Positions 33,340 to 45,246 of a stretch of DNA of 64,000 bases are shown piece after piece. Position 1 is the first letter of the stretch; each line of letters begins with the position of its first letter. This stretch comes from Caprella mutica. Taxonomy: Eukaryota; Arthropoda; Malacostraca; Amphipoda; Caprellidae. The stretch spans positions 310,001-374,000 of the forward strand of contig CANNZV010000430.1 in assembly GCA_947561585.1 (NCBI GenBank), in the 5' to 3' direction. The notes beneath the pieces are model-generated. The model made no database searches. It was not told where the DNA came from and saw only the letters and a list, made by a program, of their open reading frames with translations. The position numbers and the translations under genes are program-made.

Positions 33340-36300
33340 AGAGTATAGTTTACTATAGTGTATAGTTCACTATAGTGTATAGTTCACTATAGAGTATAGT
33401 TCACTATAGAGTATAGTTCACTATAGAGTATAGTTCACTATAGAGTATAGTTCACTATAGAGTATAGTTCACTATAGAGTATAGTTCACTATAGAGCATA
33501 GTTCACTATAGAGTATAGTTCACTATAGAGCATAGTTCACTATAGAGCATAGTTCACTATAGAGCATAGTTCACTATAGAGCATAGTTCACTATAGAGTA
33601 TAGTTCACTATAGAGCATAGTTCACTATAGAGCATAGTTCACTATAGAGTATAGTTCACTATAGAGTATAGTTCACTATAGAGTATAGTTCACTATAGAG
33701 TATAGTTCACTATAGAGTATAGTTCACTATAGAGTATAGTTCACTATAGAGTATAGTTCACTATAGAGTATAGTTCACTATAGAGTATAGTTCACTATAG
33801 AGTATAGTTCACTATAGAGTATAGTTCACTATAGAGTATAGTTCACTATAGAGTATAGTTCACTATAGAGCATAGTTCACTATAGAGTATAGTTCACTAT
33901 AGAGTATAGTTCACTATAGAGTATAGTTCACTATAGAGTATAGTTCACTATAGAGTATAGTTCACTATAGAGTATAGTTCACTATAGAGCATAGTTCACT
34001 ATAGAGCATAGTTCACTATAGAGTATAGTTCACTATAGAGCATAGTTCACTATAGAGCATAGTTCACTATAGAGCATAGTTCACTATAGAGCATAGTTCA
34101 CTATAGAGCATAGTTCACTATAGAGCATAGTTCACTATAGAGCATAGTTCACTATAGAGTATAGTTCACTATAGAGCATAGTTCACTATAGAGCATAGTT
34201 CACTATAGAGTATAGTTCACTATAGAGCATAGTTCACTATAGAGTATAGTTCACTATAGAGCATAGTTCACTATAGAGCATAGTTCACTATAGAGTATAG
34301 TTCACTATAGAGTATAGTTCACTATAGAGTATAGTTCACTATAGAGTATAGTTCACTATAGAGTATAGTTCACTATAGAGGAGTTCACTATAGAGCATAG
34401 TTCACTATAGAGCATAGTTCACTATAGAGCATAGTTCACTATAGAGTATAGTTCACTATAGAGCATAGTTCACTATAGAGTATAGTTCACTATAGAGCAT
34501 AGTTCACTATAGAGTATAGTTCACTATAGAGTATAGTTCACTATAGAGTATAGTTCACTATAGAGTATAGTTCACTATAGAGTATAGTTCACTATAGAGT
34601 ATAGTTCACTATAGAGTATAGTTCACTATAGAGTATAGTTCACTATAGAGTATAGTTCACTATAGAGTATAGTTCACTATAGAGTATAGTTCACTATAGA
34701 GCATAGTTCACTATAGAGTATAGTTCACTATAGAGTATAGTTCACTATAGAGTATAGTTCACTATAGAGTATAGTTCACTATAGAGTATAGTTCACTATA
34801 GAGTATAGTTCACTATAGAGCATAGTTCACTATAGAGCATAGTTCACTATAGAGTATAGTTCACTATAGAGCATAGTTCACTATAGAGCATAGTTCACTA
34901 CACAGCATAGTTCACTATAGAGCATAGTTCACTATAGAGCATAGTTCACTATAGAGCATAGTTCACTATAGAGTATAGTTCACTATAGAGCATAGTTCAC
35001 TATAGAGCATAGTTCACTATAGAGTATAGTTCACTATAGAGCATAGTTCACTATAGAGTATAGTTCACTATAGAGCATAGTTCACTATAGAGCATAGTTC
35101 ACTATAGAGTATAGTTCACTATAGAGTATAGTTCACTATAGAGTATAGTTCACTATAGAGTATAGTTCACTATAGAGTATAGTTCACTATAGAAGAGTTC
35201 ACTATAGAGCATAGTTCACTATAGAGCATAGTTCACTATAGAGCATAGTTCACTATAGAGTATAGTTCACTATAGAGTATAGTTCACTATAGAGTATAGT
35301 TCACTATAGAGGAGTTCACTATAGAGCATAGTTCACTATAGAGCATAGTTCACTATAGAGCATAGTTCACTATAGAGTATAGTTCACTATAGAGTATAGT
35401 TCACTATAGAGCATAGTTCACTATAGAGCATAGTTCACTATAGAGTATAGTTCACTATAGAGTATAGTTCACTATAGAGTATAGTTCACTATAGAGTATA
35501 GTTCACTATAGAGTATAGTTCACTATAGAGTATAGTTCACTATAGAGTATAGTTCACTATAGAGGAGTTCACTATAGAGCATAGTTCACTATAGAGCATA
35601 GTTCACTATAGAGCATAGTTCACTATAGAGTATAGTTCCCTATAGAGTATAGTTCACTATAGAGTATAGTTCACTATAGAGGAGTTCACTATAGAGCATA
35701 GTTCACTATAGAGCATAGTTCACTATAGAGTATAGTTCACTATAGAGCATAGTTCACTATAGAGTATAGTTCACTATAGAGCATAGTTCACTATAGAGTA
35801 TAGTTCACTATAGAGCATAGTTCACTATAGAGTATAGTTCACTATAGAGCATAGTTCACTATAGAGCATAGTTCACTATAGAGTATAGTTCACTATAGAG
35901 TATAGTTCACTATAGAGCATAGTTCACTATAGAGTATAGTTCACTATAGAGTATAGTTCACTATAGAGCATAGTTCACTATAGAGTATAGTTCACTATAG
36001 AGCATAGTTCACTATAGAGTATAGTTCACTATAGAGCATAGTTCACTATAGAGTATAGTTCACTATAGAGTATAGTTCACTATAGAGTATAGTTCACTAT
36101 AGAGTATAGTTCACTATAGAGTATAGTTCACTATAGAGTATAGTTCACTATAGAGTATAGTTCACTATAGAGTATAGTTCACTATAGAGTATAGTTCACT
36201 ATAGAGGAGTTCACTATAGAGCATAGTTCACTATAGAGCATAGTTCACTATAGAGTATAGTTCACTATAGAGGAGTTCACTATAGAGCATAGTTCACTAT

Positions 36301-37375
36301 AGAGTATAGTTCACTATAGAGGAGTTCACTATAGAGCATAGTTCACTATAGAGCATAGTTCACTATAGAGTATAGTTCACTATAGAGGAGTTCACTATAG
36401 AGCATAGTTCACTATAGAGTATAGTTCACTATAGAGCATAGTTCACTATAGAGCATAGTTCACTATAGAGCATAGTTCACTAAAGAGTATAGTTCACTAT
36501 AGAGGAGTTCACCATAGAGCATAGTTCACTATAGAGTATAGTTCACTATAGAGGAGTTCACTATAGACCATAGTCCATAGTTCACTATAGAGCATAGTTC
36601 ACTATAGAGCATAGTTCACTATAGAGCATAGTTCACTATAGAACATAGTTCACTATAGAGTATAGTTCACTATAGAGGAGTTCACTATAGAGTATAGTTC
36701 ACTATAGTGTATAGTTCACTATAGAGTATAGATCACTATAGAGCATAGTTCACTATAGAGCATAATTCACTATAGAGTATAGTTCACTATAGAGTATAGT
36801 TCACTATAGAGTATAGTTCACTATAGAGTATAGTTCACTATAGAGTATAGTTCACTATAGAGTATAGTTCACTATAGAGTATAGTTCACTATAGAGCATA
36901 GTTCACTATAGAGTATAGTTCACTATAGAGCATAGTTCACTATAGAGGAGTTCTCTATAGAGCATAGTTCACTAGAGTGTATAGTTCACTATAGAGTATA
37001 GTGAACTATAGAGCATAGTTCACTATAGAGTATAGTTCACTATAGTGTATAGTTCACTATAAAGCATAGTTCACTATATAGTAGTATAGTTCACTATAGA
37101 GTATAGTTCACTATAGAGCATAGTTCACTATAGAGTATAGTTCACTATAGAGCATAGTTCACTATAGAGCATAGTTCACTATAGAGCATAGTTCACTATA
37201 GAGCATAGTTCACTATAGAGCATAGTTCACTATAGAGCATAGTTCACTATAGAGTATAGTTCACTATAGAGTGTAGTTCACTATAGAGTGTAGTTCACTA
37301 TAGAGTATAGTTCACTATAGAGTATAGTTCACTATAGAGTATAGTTCACTATAGAGTATAGTTCACTATAGAGGA
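33340..37375. repeat. 17-bp satellite, about 237 copies (4 kb)
   Basis: The unit is GAGTATAGTTCACTATA, mixed with GAGCATAGTTCACTATA. TATAGT-TC-ACTATA is a perfect inverted repeat, so every unit can form a 6-bp stem. Shortened units (GAGGAGTTCACTATA) appear from about 34379 and grow common after 35190. Around 36480-37090 the array is more disordered, with one inverted piece at about 37002 (AGTATAGTGAACTATAG). Confidence 0.98.
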
Positions 37376-37965
37376 GAATAATACCAATCACACAAATGAT
37401 GGTGTTGATCCAAAAGAGATTAGAGGCTTCGGCCGTATGGACGAAAAAAGGACACTTGCAGTAGCCACTTTGGTGATGAGAATGGGAGAAAGGGAAGGGG
37501 GGGGGGGTTAGAAAGGGTGAAGGGGGAGAGAAGGGGTAAGAGGACATAGAAAGGACCACTATTTTACCCTCTAGCTTGCAAGTATCATTTCATTTCATTA
37601 TTTTGCAGACATGTTTAGTTACAATTATACTGTATTATTACTCCACAGGCCATAGCAGACATCGTTGTCTTTTAAATAATCAATAAAATACAATAAAAAT
37701 GTGAATTTACAAAGAACAAATGTTTTATTTCCAAAAAAAAAAATATGAAAGAGAATTCCAGGAATAAAAACATCTTGAAAAGTGTTAAAAAATGACATAC
37801 TAAAATTTTAGACTAATTTGATGAGTTCATCGGTAAGTGCCCTCTAAAGAGAGTACCACTTCATTGCATGAAGCCATTGTAATTATTATATCTACATAAT
37901 ATTTTAAATGTGGTACTCAATTTAGATCACATTTTAATGAGATAGAGAAATGACAAGTAATACAG
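37376..37965. other. Single-copy flank with a long G-run
   Basis: An uninterrupted run of about 12 G at about 37497 is followed by GGGTGAAGGGGGAGAGAAGG. The minus frame 37332-37559 runs from the satellite into it and is not recognised. The rest is AT-rich. Confidence 0.5.
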
Positions 37966-38103
37966 GGTAACAACTCAGTTACCGACTGATTACAGTTACC
38001 GTTAAGTAAAGAAATAATAATTTCAACATTCATATTGGCTAATGACTAATGCCCCTTGTACGGTAACTGTGAGCATACGGTAATTGAGTAGTTACCCTAT
38101 TAA
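37965..38103. mobile_element. MITE-like element with AGGGTAAC...GTTACCCT ends
   Basis: CAGGGTAACAACTCAGTTAC is complementary to GTAATTGAGTAGTTACCCT at the right end. Length about 139 bp. The ends resemble those at 1155 and 2487, so these probably form one family. Confidence 0.65.
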
Positions 38104-38540
38104 GTATTAATATGAAACAAAATTAATCTTCATATACTTATATACAGGCTTACTGTAGATCATTTTGTAATTGTTATCATGAATGGCCGTTATGCAGTTT
38201 GTTGTATCCGCTAGTTTATTGTACAGCACACTTCGGGCACAGCTCCCGACACACATACATTAGTATTCAATTCCATAATAAAAAAAATGAAGGTATTAAC
38301 GCAGTCTCGGTAATAGAGGTTTAAAAACGGGCAACGCATTCTCGAGATTGTGCAAATCGGCAAATTGCGCAGAACATATCCACGTCAGACATTATCCCGA
38401 TGGTGCCCCAAAGGAGTGGGGCAGATAGAGAGGCAAATGAAGTACAGTGGAAGCTAAGTCCAAAAATTTTCAGACAATTAGACTAATGAGCAACAAAATA
38501 TGAAACTATTGAACAAAAGGAGCATTGAGCTTTGAAATAA

Positions 38541-38812
38541 CTACCAGGAGTTATTCCTGGGATACTAAGGGAATATCCCAGGCAAGGAGTTATTCCATGG
38601 ATACTAAGGGAATATCCCAGGCAAGGAGTTATTCCTGGGATACTAAGGGAATATCCCAGGCAAGGAGTTATTCCTGGGATACTAAGGGAATATCCCAGGC
38701 AAGAAGGATTAATTTCAGGGATATTAAGGGAATATCCCAGGAAAGAAGGATTAATTTCAGGGATATTAAGGGAATATCCCAGTAAAGAAGGATTAATTCC
38801 AGGGATGTTAAG
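38541..38812. repeat. 39/42-bp minisatellite, about 6.5 copies
   Basis: The unit contains GGGAATATCCCAGGCAAGGA and GTTATTCCTGGGATACTAA. The last three units change to GGATTAATTTCAGGGATATT and are 42 bp. Both lengths are multiples of three, hence the open frame at 38525-38785. Confidence 0.95.
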
Positions 38813-39034
38813 AGTCTACACAAAATCTAAGATCTCGTAGTTGAAGAGCATAACCCTAGCGCTATTATCTAAAACTGCAAGTATCATTTAAAACATGGTC
38901 AAAAAGATAACAATATAATCCAAATTAGAAGAATTCAGAGCCCGAGGGATGCCACCCCCTTCTCTTCCATTCACCACAAACAGCTTCAGGATAGAACCCC
39001 TGGGGGCTCTTAGCCAATCAAGCAAACTCATTCA

Positions 39035-39705
39035 CCTCCCCTTACATATCCCCATTAAGTTAACACTGTGAAGCGAACCCCTCGAACTTCAAAGTTTATC
39101 CTCCAGGGAGTAAGTTAATTCATTAAACTCCTCCATAGGTAGATCATTGATTAATTGGATTCTTATAAACAACAGCTGATTTAGAAGTAATAATTTGAGC
39201 CTTCTGTCTGATACACCCATTTTAAGTTAGATGTGAGTTGTACTGTCCGATGTGTTTTTGGTACGATATTTAATTTGATGCTAAGAAGAAGAAACTGATT
39301 ATTTATTTCACAATAAATAATAAATTAAACAATAAAATAAACAAATAGATTAGCTATCCCAGGAGAGATCATGAGCCAGTTAAAAAATGGCCGCTCGGCA
39401 CTAATTAACAACCACGCTACCAAGAAAATGGAAGAATGTGATTGTTAAAAGGTTTATAAATATTGTTAATTAATTTGATTAAAATAAGAAACCCATAAAA
39501 AACACACTTGATCACATAAGAAAAATACTAAATATTGATTATTATTTCACTTATTATTATTTAAAGTAAAATATATTTAAAAAAATACAATCTTAGAAAA
39601 CTTTACACTTCATACTGATTAAATTTACCTCAGGTAAAACTACTTACACTATAATGTTCTAAATAATTTAATTCCATTTGAAACTGTAAAGATTACCGAG
39701 ATACT
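39035..39705. other. Non-coding single-copy DNA
   Basis: AT-rich, with AATAAATAA stretches near 39300. No gene-like island or repeat structure was recognised. Confidence 0.5.
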
Positions 39706-39874
39706 CTTTCTGTTATGACGTAATATAAGAGCTATAAATCACTGATATTAACGGCAGTGCAGGCATTGAAATAAGAGAAACGGACCTAATGTATCGGCAG
39801 TAATACTGCCAAGATACGACCTGAGAGAGAGGAAAATGAAGAGGGAGTAACTTTAGAGGATATATTGTTATTCC

Positions 39875-40405
39875 ATGGTTAGTACACCGGGTACAGTTGC
39901 TCAGCATGTAGACTCCAATGAGAGAAACTCCCTGGTTAGTACACCGGGTACAGTTGCTCAGTATGTAGACTCCAATGAGAGAAACTCTCTGGTTAGTACA
40001 CCGGGTACAGTTGCTCAGTATGTAGACTCCAATGAGAGAAACTCCCTGGTTAGTACACCGGGTACAGTTGCTCAGTATGTAGACTCGAATGAGAGAAACT
40101 CCCTGGTTAGTACACCGGGTACAGTTGCTCAGTATGTAGACTCCAATGAGAGAAACTCCCTGGTTAGTACACCGGGTACAGTTGCTCAGTATGTAGACTC
40201 CAATGAGAGAAACTCCCTGGTTAGTACACCGGGTACAGTTGCTCAGTATGTAGACTCCAATGAGAGAAACTCCCTGGTTAGTACACCGGGTACAGTTGCT
40301 CAGTATGTAGACTCGAATGAGAGAAACTCCCTGGTTAGTACACCGGGTACAGTTGCTCAGCATGTAGACTCCAATGAAAGACTCCCTGGTTAGTACACCG
40401 GCTAC
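39875..40405. repeat. 57-bp minisatellite, locus 2, about 9 copies
   Basis: Same unit as at 12777-13335 (GGTTAGTACACCGGGTACAG, then TTGCTCAGTATGTAGACTCC). Frames are open on both strands (plus NSLVSTPGTVAQYVDSNER; minus TNQGVSLIGVYILSNCTRC). The left flank differs from locus 1, so the two arrays are not simply a segmental duplication. Confidence 0.97.
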
Positions 40406-40445
40406 AGTTGCTTACTATGTATTTGAAGACAGAAAAAAAGACAAC

Positions 40446-40685
40446 AGGCACTCATAGAGTGCATACTTCCGCCGCCGCTTATAAATGACCTTGACCATAC
40501 AATGGTCCTTGACTAATAAATAAATCAGGTACCAAATTCTAATCAAATGGTTCCTGGATATTGACCAATCGTCCCACCAAATTTCAGGCAATTTAGTTGA
40601 ATACTTTTTGAGTTATGCGAGTAACAAGATGATAAATAAATAAATGTCGGTCAAAACAGAACCTTCCGCAATTAGCAAAGGTAAT
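40446..40685 (+). mobile_element. SINE-like element (copy 5)
   Basis: Head GGCACTCATAGAGTGCATAC, GACCAATCGTCCCACCAAAT, tail GATAAATAAATAAATGTCGG and CCGCAATTAGCAAAGGTAAT. The middle is shortened relative to copy 3. It starts about 40 bp after the 57-bp array. Confidence 0.7.
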
Positions 40686-40726
40686 AAATTGCTTATGAAA
40701 TATAGTTCTAAGCTTATGCTGTTTCA

Positions 40727-40905
40727 TACAGTGAGAAAAAATTGCGAGTCAGCCTGACTCATCGCTTGATTGACTCTACCTGAGTCAATCTGACTATGAA
40801 TTAGGAGTCAATACGACTCTTGTTTTTGAGTAAAATGTTAGGATGAGTCAAATTGACTCACATTTTTGAGTCAATTTGACTCGTACTTTTTTTACAGTGT
40901 ACTTA
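40727..40905. mobile_element. TIR element, family C (copy 2)
   Basis: Left end ACAGTGAGAAAAAATTGCGA, right end TACTTTTTTTACAGTGTAC. The interior has GAGTCAATCTGACTATG and GAGTCAAATTGACTCAC, the same motifs as 20820-21059 but in reverse order and shorter. Confidence 0.75.
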
Positions 40906-40979
40906 CACTCATAACATTGAGAAGCTATGAGTGAATAATGAAAAAAGTTATCAAGCTAATTACGAAATGAGATGAGAAG

Positions 40980-41380
40980 AAGAAAACAACAATCGTAATG
41001 TGGTACAAGAGCAAAACCAAGAAAAACAACAATCATAATGTGGTACTAGAGCTAAACCAAGAAAAACAACAATCATAATGTGGTACTAGAGCTAAACCAA
41101 GAAAAACAACAATCATAATGTGGTACTAGAGCTAAACCAAGAAAAACAACAATCATAATGTGGTACTAGAGCTAAACCAAGAAAAACAACAATCATAATG
41201 TGGTACTAGAGCTAAACCAAGAAAAACAACAATCATAATGTGGTACTAGAGCTAAACCAAGAAAAACAACAATCATAATGTGGTACTAGAGCTAAACCAA
41301 GAAAAACAACAATCATAATGTGGTACTAGAGCTAAACCAAGAAAAACAACAATCATAATGTGGTACTAGAGCTAAACCAA
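40980..41380. repeat. 40-bp minisatellite, 10 copies
   Basis: The unit contains AATCATAATGTGGTACTAGA and GCTAAACCAAGAAAAACAAC. After the first unit, copies appear identical, indicating very recent expansion or homogenisation. Confidence 0.97.
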
Positions 41381-41389
41381 TTCACTACC

Positions 41390-41775
41390 AGTGTTTGAAT
41401 ATTCTAAGGAAGGAGTATACAAGCGATTGAATTGATGTCCTACACTTTGGCTTCCTAGGCAATATCTATCTAGAGGTAAACCAACAGAAAGAAATACATT
41501 TAAATTAATATTAAATAGATAATAGAAAAAATATTCAGCTAAATCATGGCATCAAAATATAGTATTAATCCCAGCAAATATAATCACCATATCAGATATA
41601 TAATTTTGTCCATAGCATATATAATGACAGTGTAAAATACCTACAAGCTTTAAAGTCTCTTTTGGCAAATGAAAATAAGTAAACTGTGAACTTTTCTTGA
41701 CTGTACATGGTGAACATTTATCCGAACACAGTATAATCTTGTACTACCGAACACAGTATAATCTTGTACTACCGA
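41390..41775. other. Non-coding, short duplication at the end
   Basis: AT-rich. CCGAACACAGTATAATCTTG is duplicated at 41733 and 41749, just before the next array. No gene. Confidence 0.5.
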
Positions 41776-41837
41776 ATAGAGTCATACCCCCCACCCACAA
41801 TCCTTCCTCCACCCCAAGAAATCCTTCTTAACCTCAC

Positions 41838-42325
41838 CAAATCCATCCCCCACCCATCCAAATCTAACCCCCACCCATCCAATTCCATCCCCCACCCATC
41901 CAAATCCATCCCCCACCCATCCAAATCCATCCCCCACCCATCCAAATCTATCCCCCACCCATCCAAATCCATCCCCCACCCATCCAAATCAATCCCCCAC
42001 CCATCCAAATCAATCCCCCACCCATCCAAATCCATCCCCCACCCATCCAAATCCATCCCCCACCCATCCAAATCCATCCCCCACCCATCCAAATCTAACC
42101 CCCACCCATCCAAATCCATCCCCCACCCATCCAAATCCATCCTCCACCCATCCAAATCTATCCCCCACCCATCCAAATCCATCCCCCACCCATCCAAATC
42201 CATCCCCCACCCATCCAAATCCATCCCCCACCAATCCAAATCCATCCCCCACCAATCCAAATCCATCCCCCAACCATCCAAATCTTTCCCCCACCCATCC
42301 AAATCTTTCCCCCTTCCTTCCTCCA
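41838..42325. repeat. 21-bp C-rich minisatellite, about 23 copies
   Basis: The unit is CCCCCACCCATCCAAATCCA plus one base. The minus strand has GGGTGGGGG in nearly every unit. Frames on both strands stay open (plus SIPHPSK; minus GWGMDLD) because 21 is a multiple of three. Confidence 0.97.
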
Positions 42326-42339
42326 CCCCCTTCCCCAAC

Positions 42340-42440
42340 CGTTTTCCGTTTCCTCAGCGGAAGGCGGCGTAACGGACCCAATCCGGATCGTTGTTCGAAG
42401 GGGAAAAGCTGTTCTTCGGCTGACTGTCAAAATACCCCCA
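42340..42440 (-). other. GC-richer island, no exon established
   Basis: On the minus strand, TATTTTGACAG (a possible acceptor) precedes about 90 bp that are open in more than one frame and richer in CpG than the surroundings. Phase 0 continuation from the dystrophin exon at 45418 would be possible. The translation does not resemble a spectrin repeat, so I do not call an exon. Confidence 0.2.
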
Positions 42441-42554
42441 TAAATTCCCTGACTTAATAATGCCACAAAAAGGAAAAGACTCAATATTATCCCGAGTGAA
42501 ATTGAAAAAAAAAACATACGCGCCATTTGGTTTGAGTGAAAAAATGGATAAAAA

Positions 42555-43062
42555 ATATATATGATATTTACACGATAATTATCGGTTATATCTGCTGATA
42601 ATTACACGATAATTATCGGTTATATCAGCTGATATTTACACGATAATTATCGGTTATATCTGCTGATAATTACACGATAATTAGCGGTTATATCTGCTGA
42701 TAATTACACGATAATTAGCGGTTATATCTGCTGATAATTACACGATAATTAGCGGTTATATCTGCTGATAATTACACGATAATTAGCGGTTATATCAGCT
42801 GAAATTTACACGATAATTATCGGTTATATCAGCTGATATTTACACGATAATTATCGGTTATATCTGCTGATAATTACACGATTATTATCGGTTATATCTG
42901 CTGATAATTACACGATAATTAGCGGTTATATCAACTGATTTTTACACGATAATTATCGGTTATATCAGCTGATAATTACACGATAATTAGCGGTTATATC
43001 AACTGATTTTTACACGATAATTATCGGTTATATCAGCTGATCTTTAAGCGATAATTAGCGGT
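42555..43062. repeat. 34-bp minisatellite, about 15 copies
   Basis: The unit contains ACACGATAATTATCGGTTAT and ATCTGCTGATAATT. CGATAATTATCG is a perfect palindrome; the AGCGG variants break it. Palindromic and broken forms are interspersed. Confidence 0.95.
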
Positions 43063-43079
43063 ACTGAACCTAATTGCAT

Positions 43080-43920
43080 GCGGTTTGTAGAATAATGATC
43101 CTAGACCTTAGTTTTACAATATTATGTAATAAACACTTTTTTTCCCCGAGCCTGGAGAGGACCTTTACTAGTTTTAACAACTGAGTAGATACATCACTTC
43201 TTTGGTATACTACCAATAACTAACTAACAAAACCCGTGTAAATTACACGAAATGATGTATTTACTCATTTCGATTTACACAGTCTTTATGAGGCCCTATT
43301 GGTAGATCGCCTGTTTCATCAATTCTGTAACAGACAGACAGACGGACAGACTCATATGTGACGGACAGACCAACCTCATAAGTCTCTATCTTGTAATGTA
43401 ATTGACAGAAAAATCAAACAAACTATCGTATTAATATATAAACGAGTCAAAAAAATGAATCCGATTTAAAACACTCTATTTAATTAATTCCCAACCGTAG
43501 AGCCATCTACTGATGAGATTCACAGTTACTACAATGTGGTCCACAAATGATAGAGCACGTACGCACGATATTCCTATAACTTCACACTCTTTCTTTGTAT
43601 GAATTTATTCACGTTATGGTTTATTTTATATTAAATTACCTTTATATCAGAGAGTTATTCTTAATTAATAACTTGTATTTAGACTCGAGAACAATGAATT
43701 GATATATTGTTTGAAATTCGTTTATAGACTGTTGATTATGTTAACAAAGTAGCATTTTAAACATTTTATTATTATTATTATTAAAAACTGATTGCAGCGC
43801 CATACCTGCCGATGCGGTGAACATTCAAGTTAAATTTTTATGATAATATACATTTTTTCTGTGTTTCCGTTATATTTCAGACAAATGAATTCTCTAGTAT
43901 ATTATAGGTATGTATATACA
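43080..43920. other. Non-coding DNA with one palindromic segment
   Basis: TACACGAAATGATGTATTTA at 43243 pairs imperfectly with TTTACTCATTTCGATTTACA at 43258, and CTACCAATAAC at 43210 pairs with TATTGGTAG at 43298, suggesting a small foldback at about 43190-43310. No gene is visible. Confidence 0.45.
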
Positions 43921-43922
43921 TA

Positions 43923-44096
43923 AGGTTGTGACAATATGCTTCTTAAATCATAAATCTTAGGAATATCATAGACGAAACGAAATGAAATGGTATCGAATAC
44001 CATATACCGCTGGTTTAAAACGATTCAATACTCTTTAATTCTCTCCGTCTGTAGTATTTTTTGGATCTATGATTTTGAAAGCATATTGTCACAACC
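43923..44096. mobile_element. MITE, family A (copy 4)
   Basis: Left end AGGTTGTGACAATATGCTTC, right end GAAAGCATATTGTCACAACC: a clean inverted repeat of about 20 bp. The interior has GAATACCATATACCGCTGG and CTCTTTAATTCTCTCCGTC. Confidence 0.85.
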
Positions 44097-44211
44097 ACAT
44101 TAATAACTAATTACAAAAAAATTTTATCACAAAAAATGCCAATATTTTACGTAAGTTTACTGCCCCTTCAAAATGTTGCTGTGATGACGTCACGCTAACC
44201 AAACACCTCCA

Positions 44212-44838
44212 TTCCTTTGATGGCTCTCTGATAGTACAAATAACACCTCCATTCCATTGTCTCCGATAGTACAAATAACACCTCCATTCCTTTGTCTCTG
44301 ATAGTACAAATAACACCTCCATTCCTTTGTCTCTGATAGTACAAGTAACACCTCCATTCCATTGTCTCTGATAGTACAAAAAACACCTCCATTCCATTGT
44401 CTCTGATAGTACAAATAACACCTCCATTCCATTGTCTCCGATAGTACAAATAACACCTCCATTCCATTGTCTCTGATAGTACAAATAACACCTCCATTCC
44501 TTTGTCTCTGATAGTACAAATAACACCTCCACTCCTTTGTCTCTGATAGTACAAATAACACCTCCATTCCATTGTCTCCGATAGTACAAATAACACCTCC
44601 ATTCCTTTGTCTCTGATAGTACAAATAACACCTCCATTCCATTTTCTCCGATAGTACAAATAACACCTCCATTCCATTGTCTCTGATAGTACAAATAACA
44701 CCTCCATTCCTTTGTCTCTGATAGTACAAATAACACCTCCATTCCATTGTCTCTGATAGTACAAATAACACCTCCATTCCATTGTCTCCGATAGTACAAA
44801 TAACACCTCCATTCCATTGTCTCTGATAGTACAAATAC
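44212..44838. repeat. 35-bp minisatellite, about 18 copies
   Basis: The unit contains TCTCTGATAGTACAAATAAC then ACCTCCATTCCATTG. Three overlapping minus-strand frames (MEVLFVLSET, EWRCYLYYQ, NGGVICTI) run through all copies since a 35-bp unit cycles all three frames. No gene is inferred. Confidence 0.97.
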
Positions 44839-44979
44839 TGAGGTTTGCCTTAAGCGGATTGAGGTGAGTCGGTACGTTCCGTATGACCTACCGAGTGACA
44901 TGTGCGCAACACATGTGCAAGAACTAAAGGGAATATCTCATTGGTGACGGAAGGAGAGTTGGATATCCGCAAAATATAA

Positions 44980-45246
44980 CGGGCACTCGTAGAGCGGATA
45001 CCTTCGCCACCGCCTATAAATGACCTTGATTATCCAATATTCCTTGAGTTATAAATGACCTTGACCTTTGACCCGATCGCTCCGCTCCCAGAATCCAATC
45101 AAATGGTTCTTGGATAATGACCAACCTATCGTCCCACCATATTTTAGGCAATTTGGTTTAATACTTTTTGAGTTATGCGAATAAGAAGATGATAAATAAA
45201 TAAATGGCGGTTAAAGCATAACCTTCCGCAATTTTGCTTAGGTAAT
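44980..45246 (+). mobile_element. SINE-like element (copy 6), beside a dystrophin exon
   Basis: Head GGGCACTCGTAGAGCGGATA, TGACCTTGACCTTTGACCCG, tail GATAAATAAATAAATGGCGG and GCAATTTTGCTTAGGTAAT. It lies 171 bp beyond the 45418 end of the last recognised exon, oriented opposite to the gene. Confidence 0.7.

Noticed and set aside
33340..37375. Resemblance of the unit to a phage T7 promoter core (CACTATAG)
   Set aside because: Only 8 bases agree, the rest of the promoter is absent, and this is a eukaryotic satellite.
39713..40393. Frames of 216 and 172 residues on opposite strands in the 57-bp array
   Set aside because: Both strands are open because 57 is a multiple of three. The sister array at 12777 carries a frameshift, which argues against coding.
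42340..42440. Next dystrophin exon after 45418
   Set aside because: An acceptor and an open phase exist, but the peptide (SAEEQLFPFEQ...) lacks spectrin heptads and the expected second helix, and no clear donor is seen.
44107..44901. Three overlapping minus-strand frames up to 264 residues
   Set aside because: All three show the same 35-bp period in shifted phase, so they are array products.
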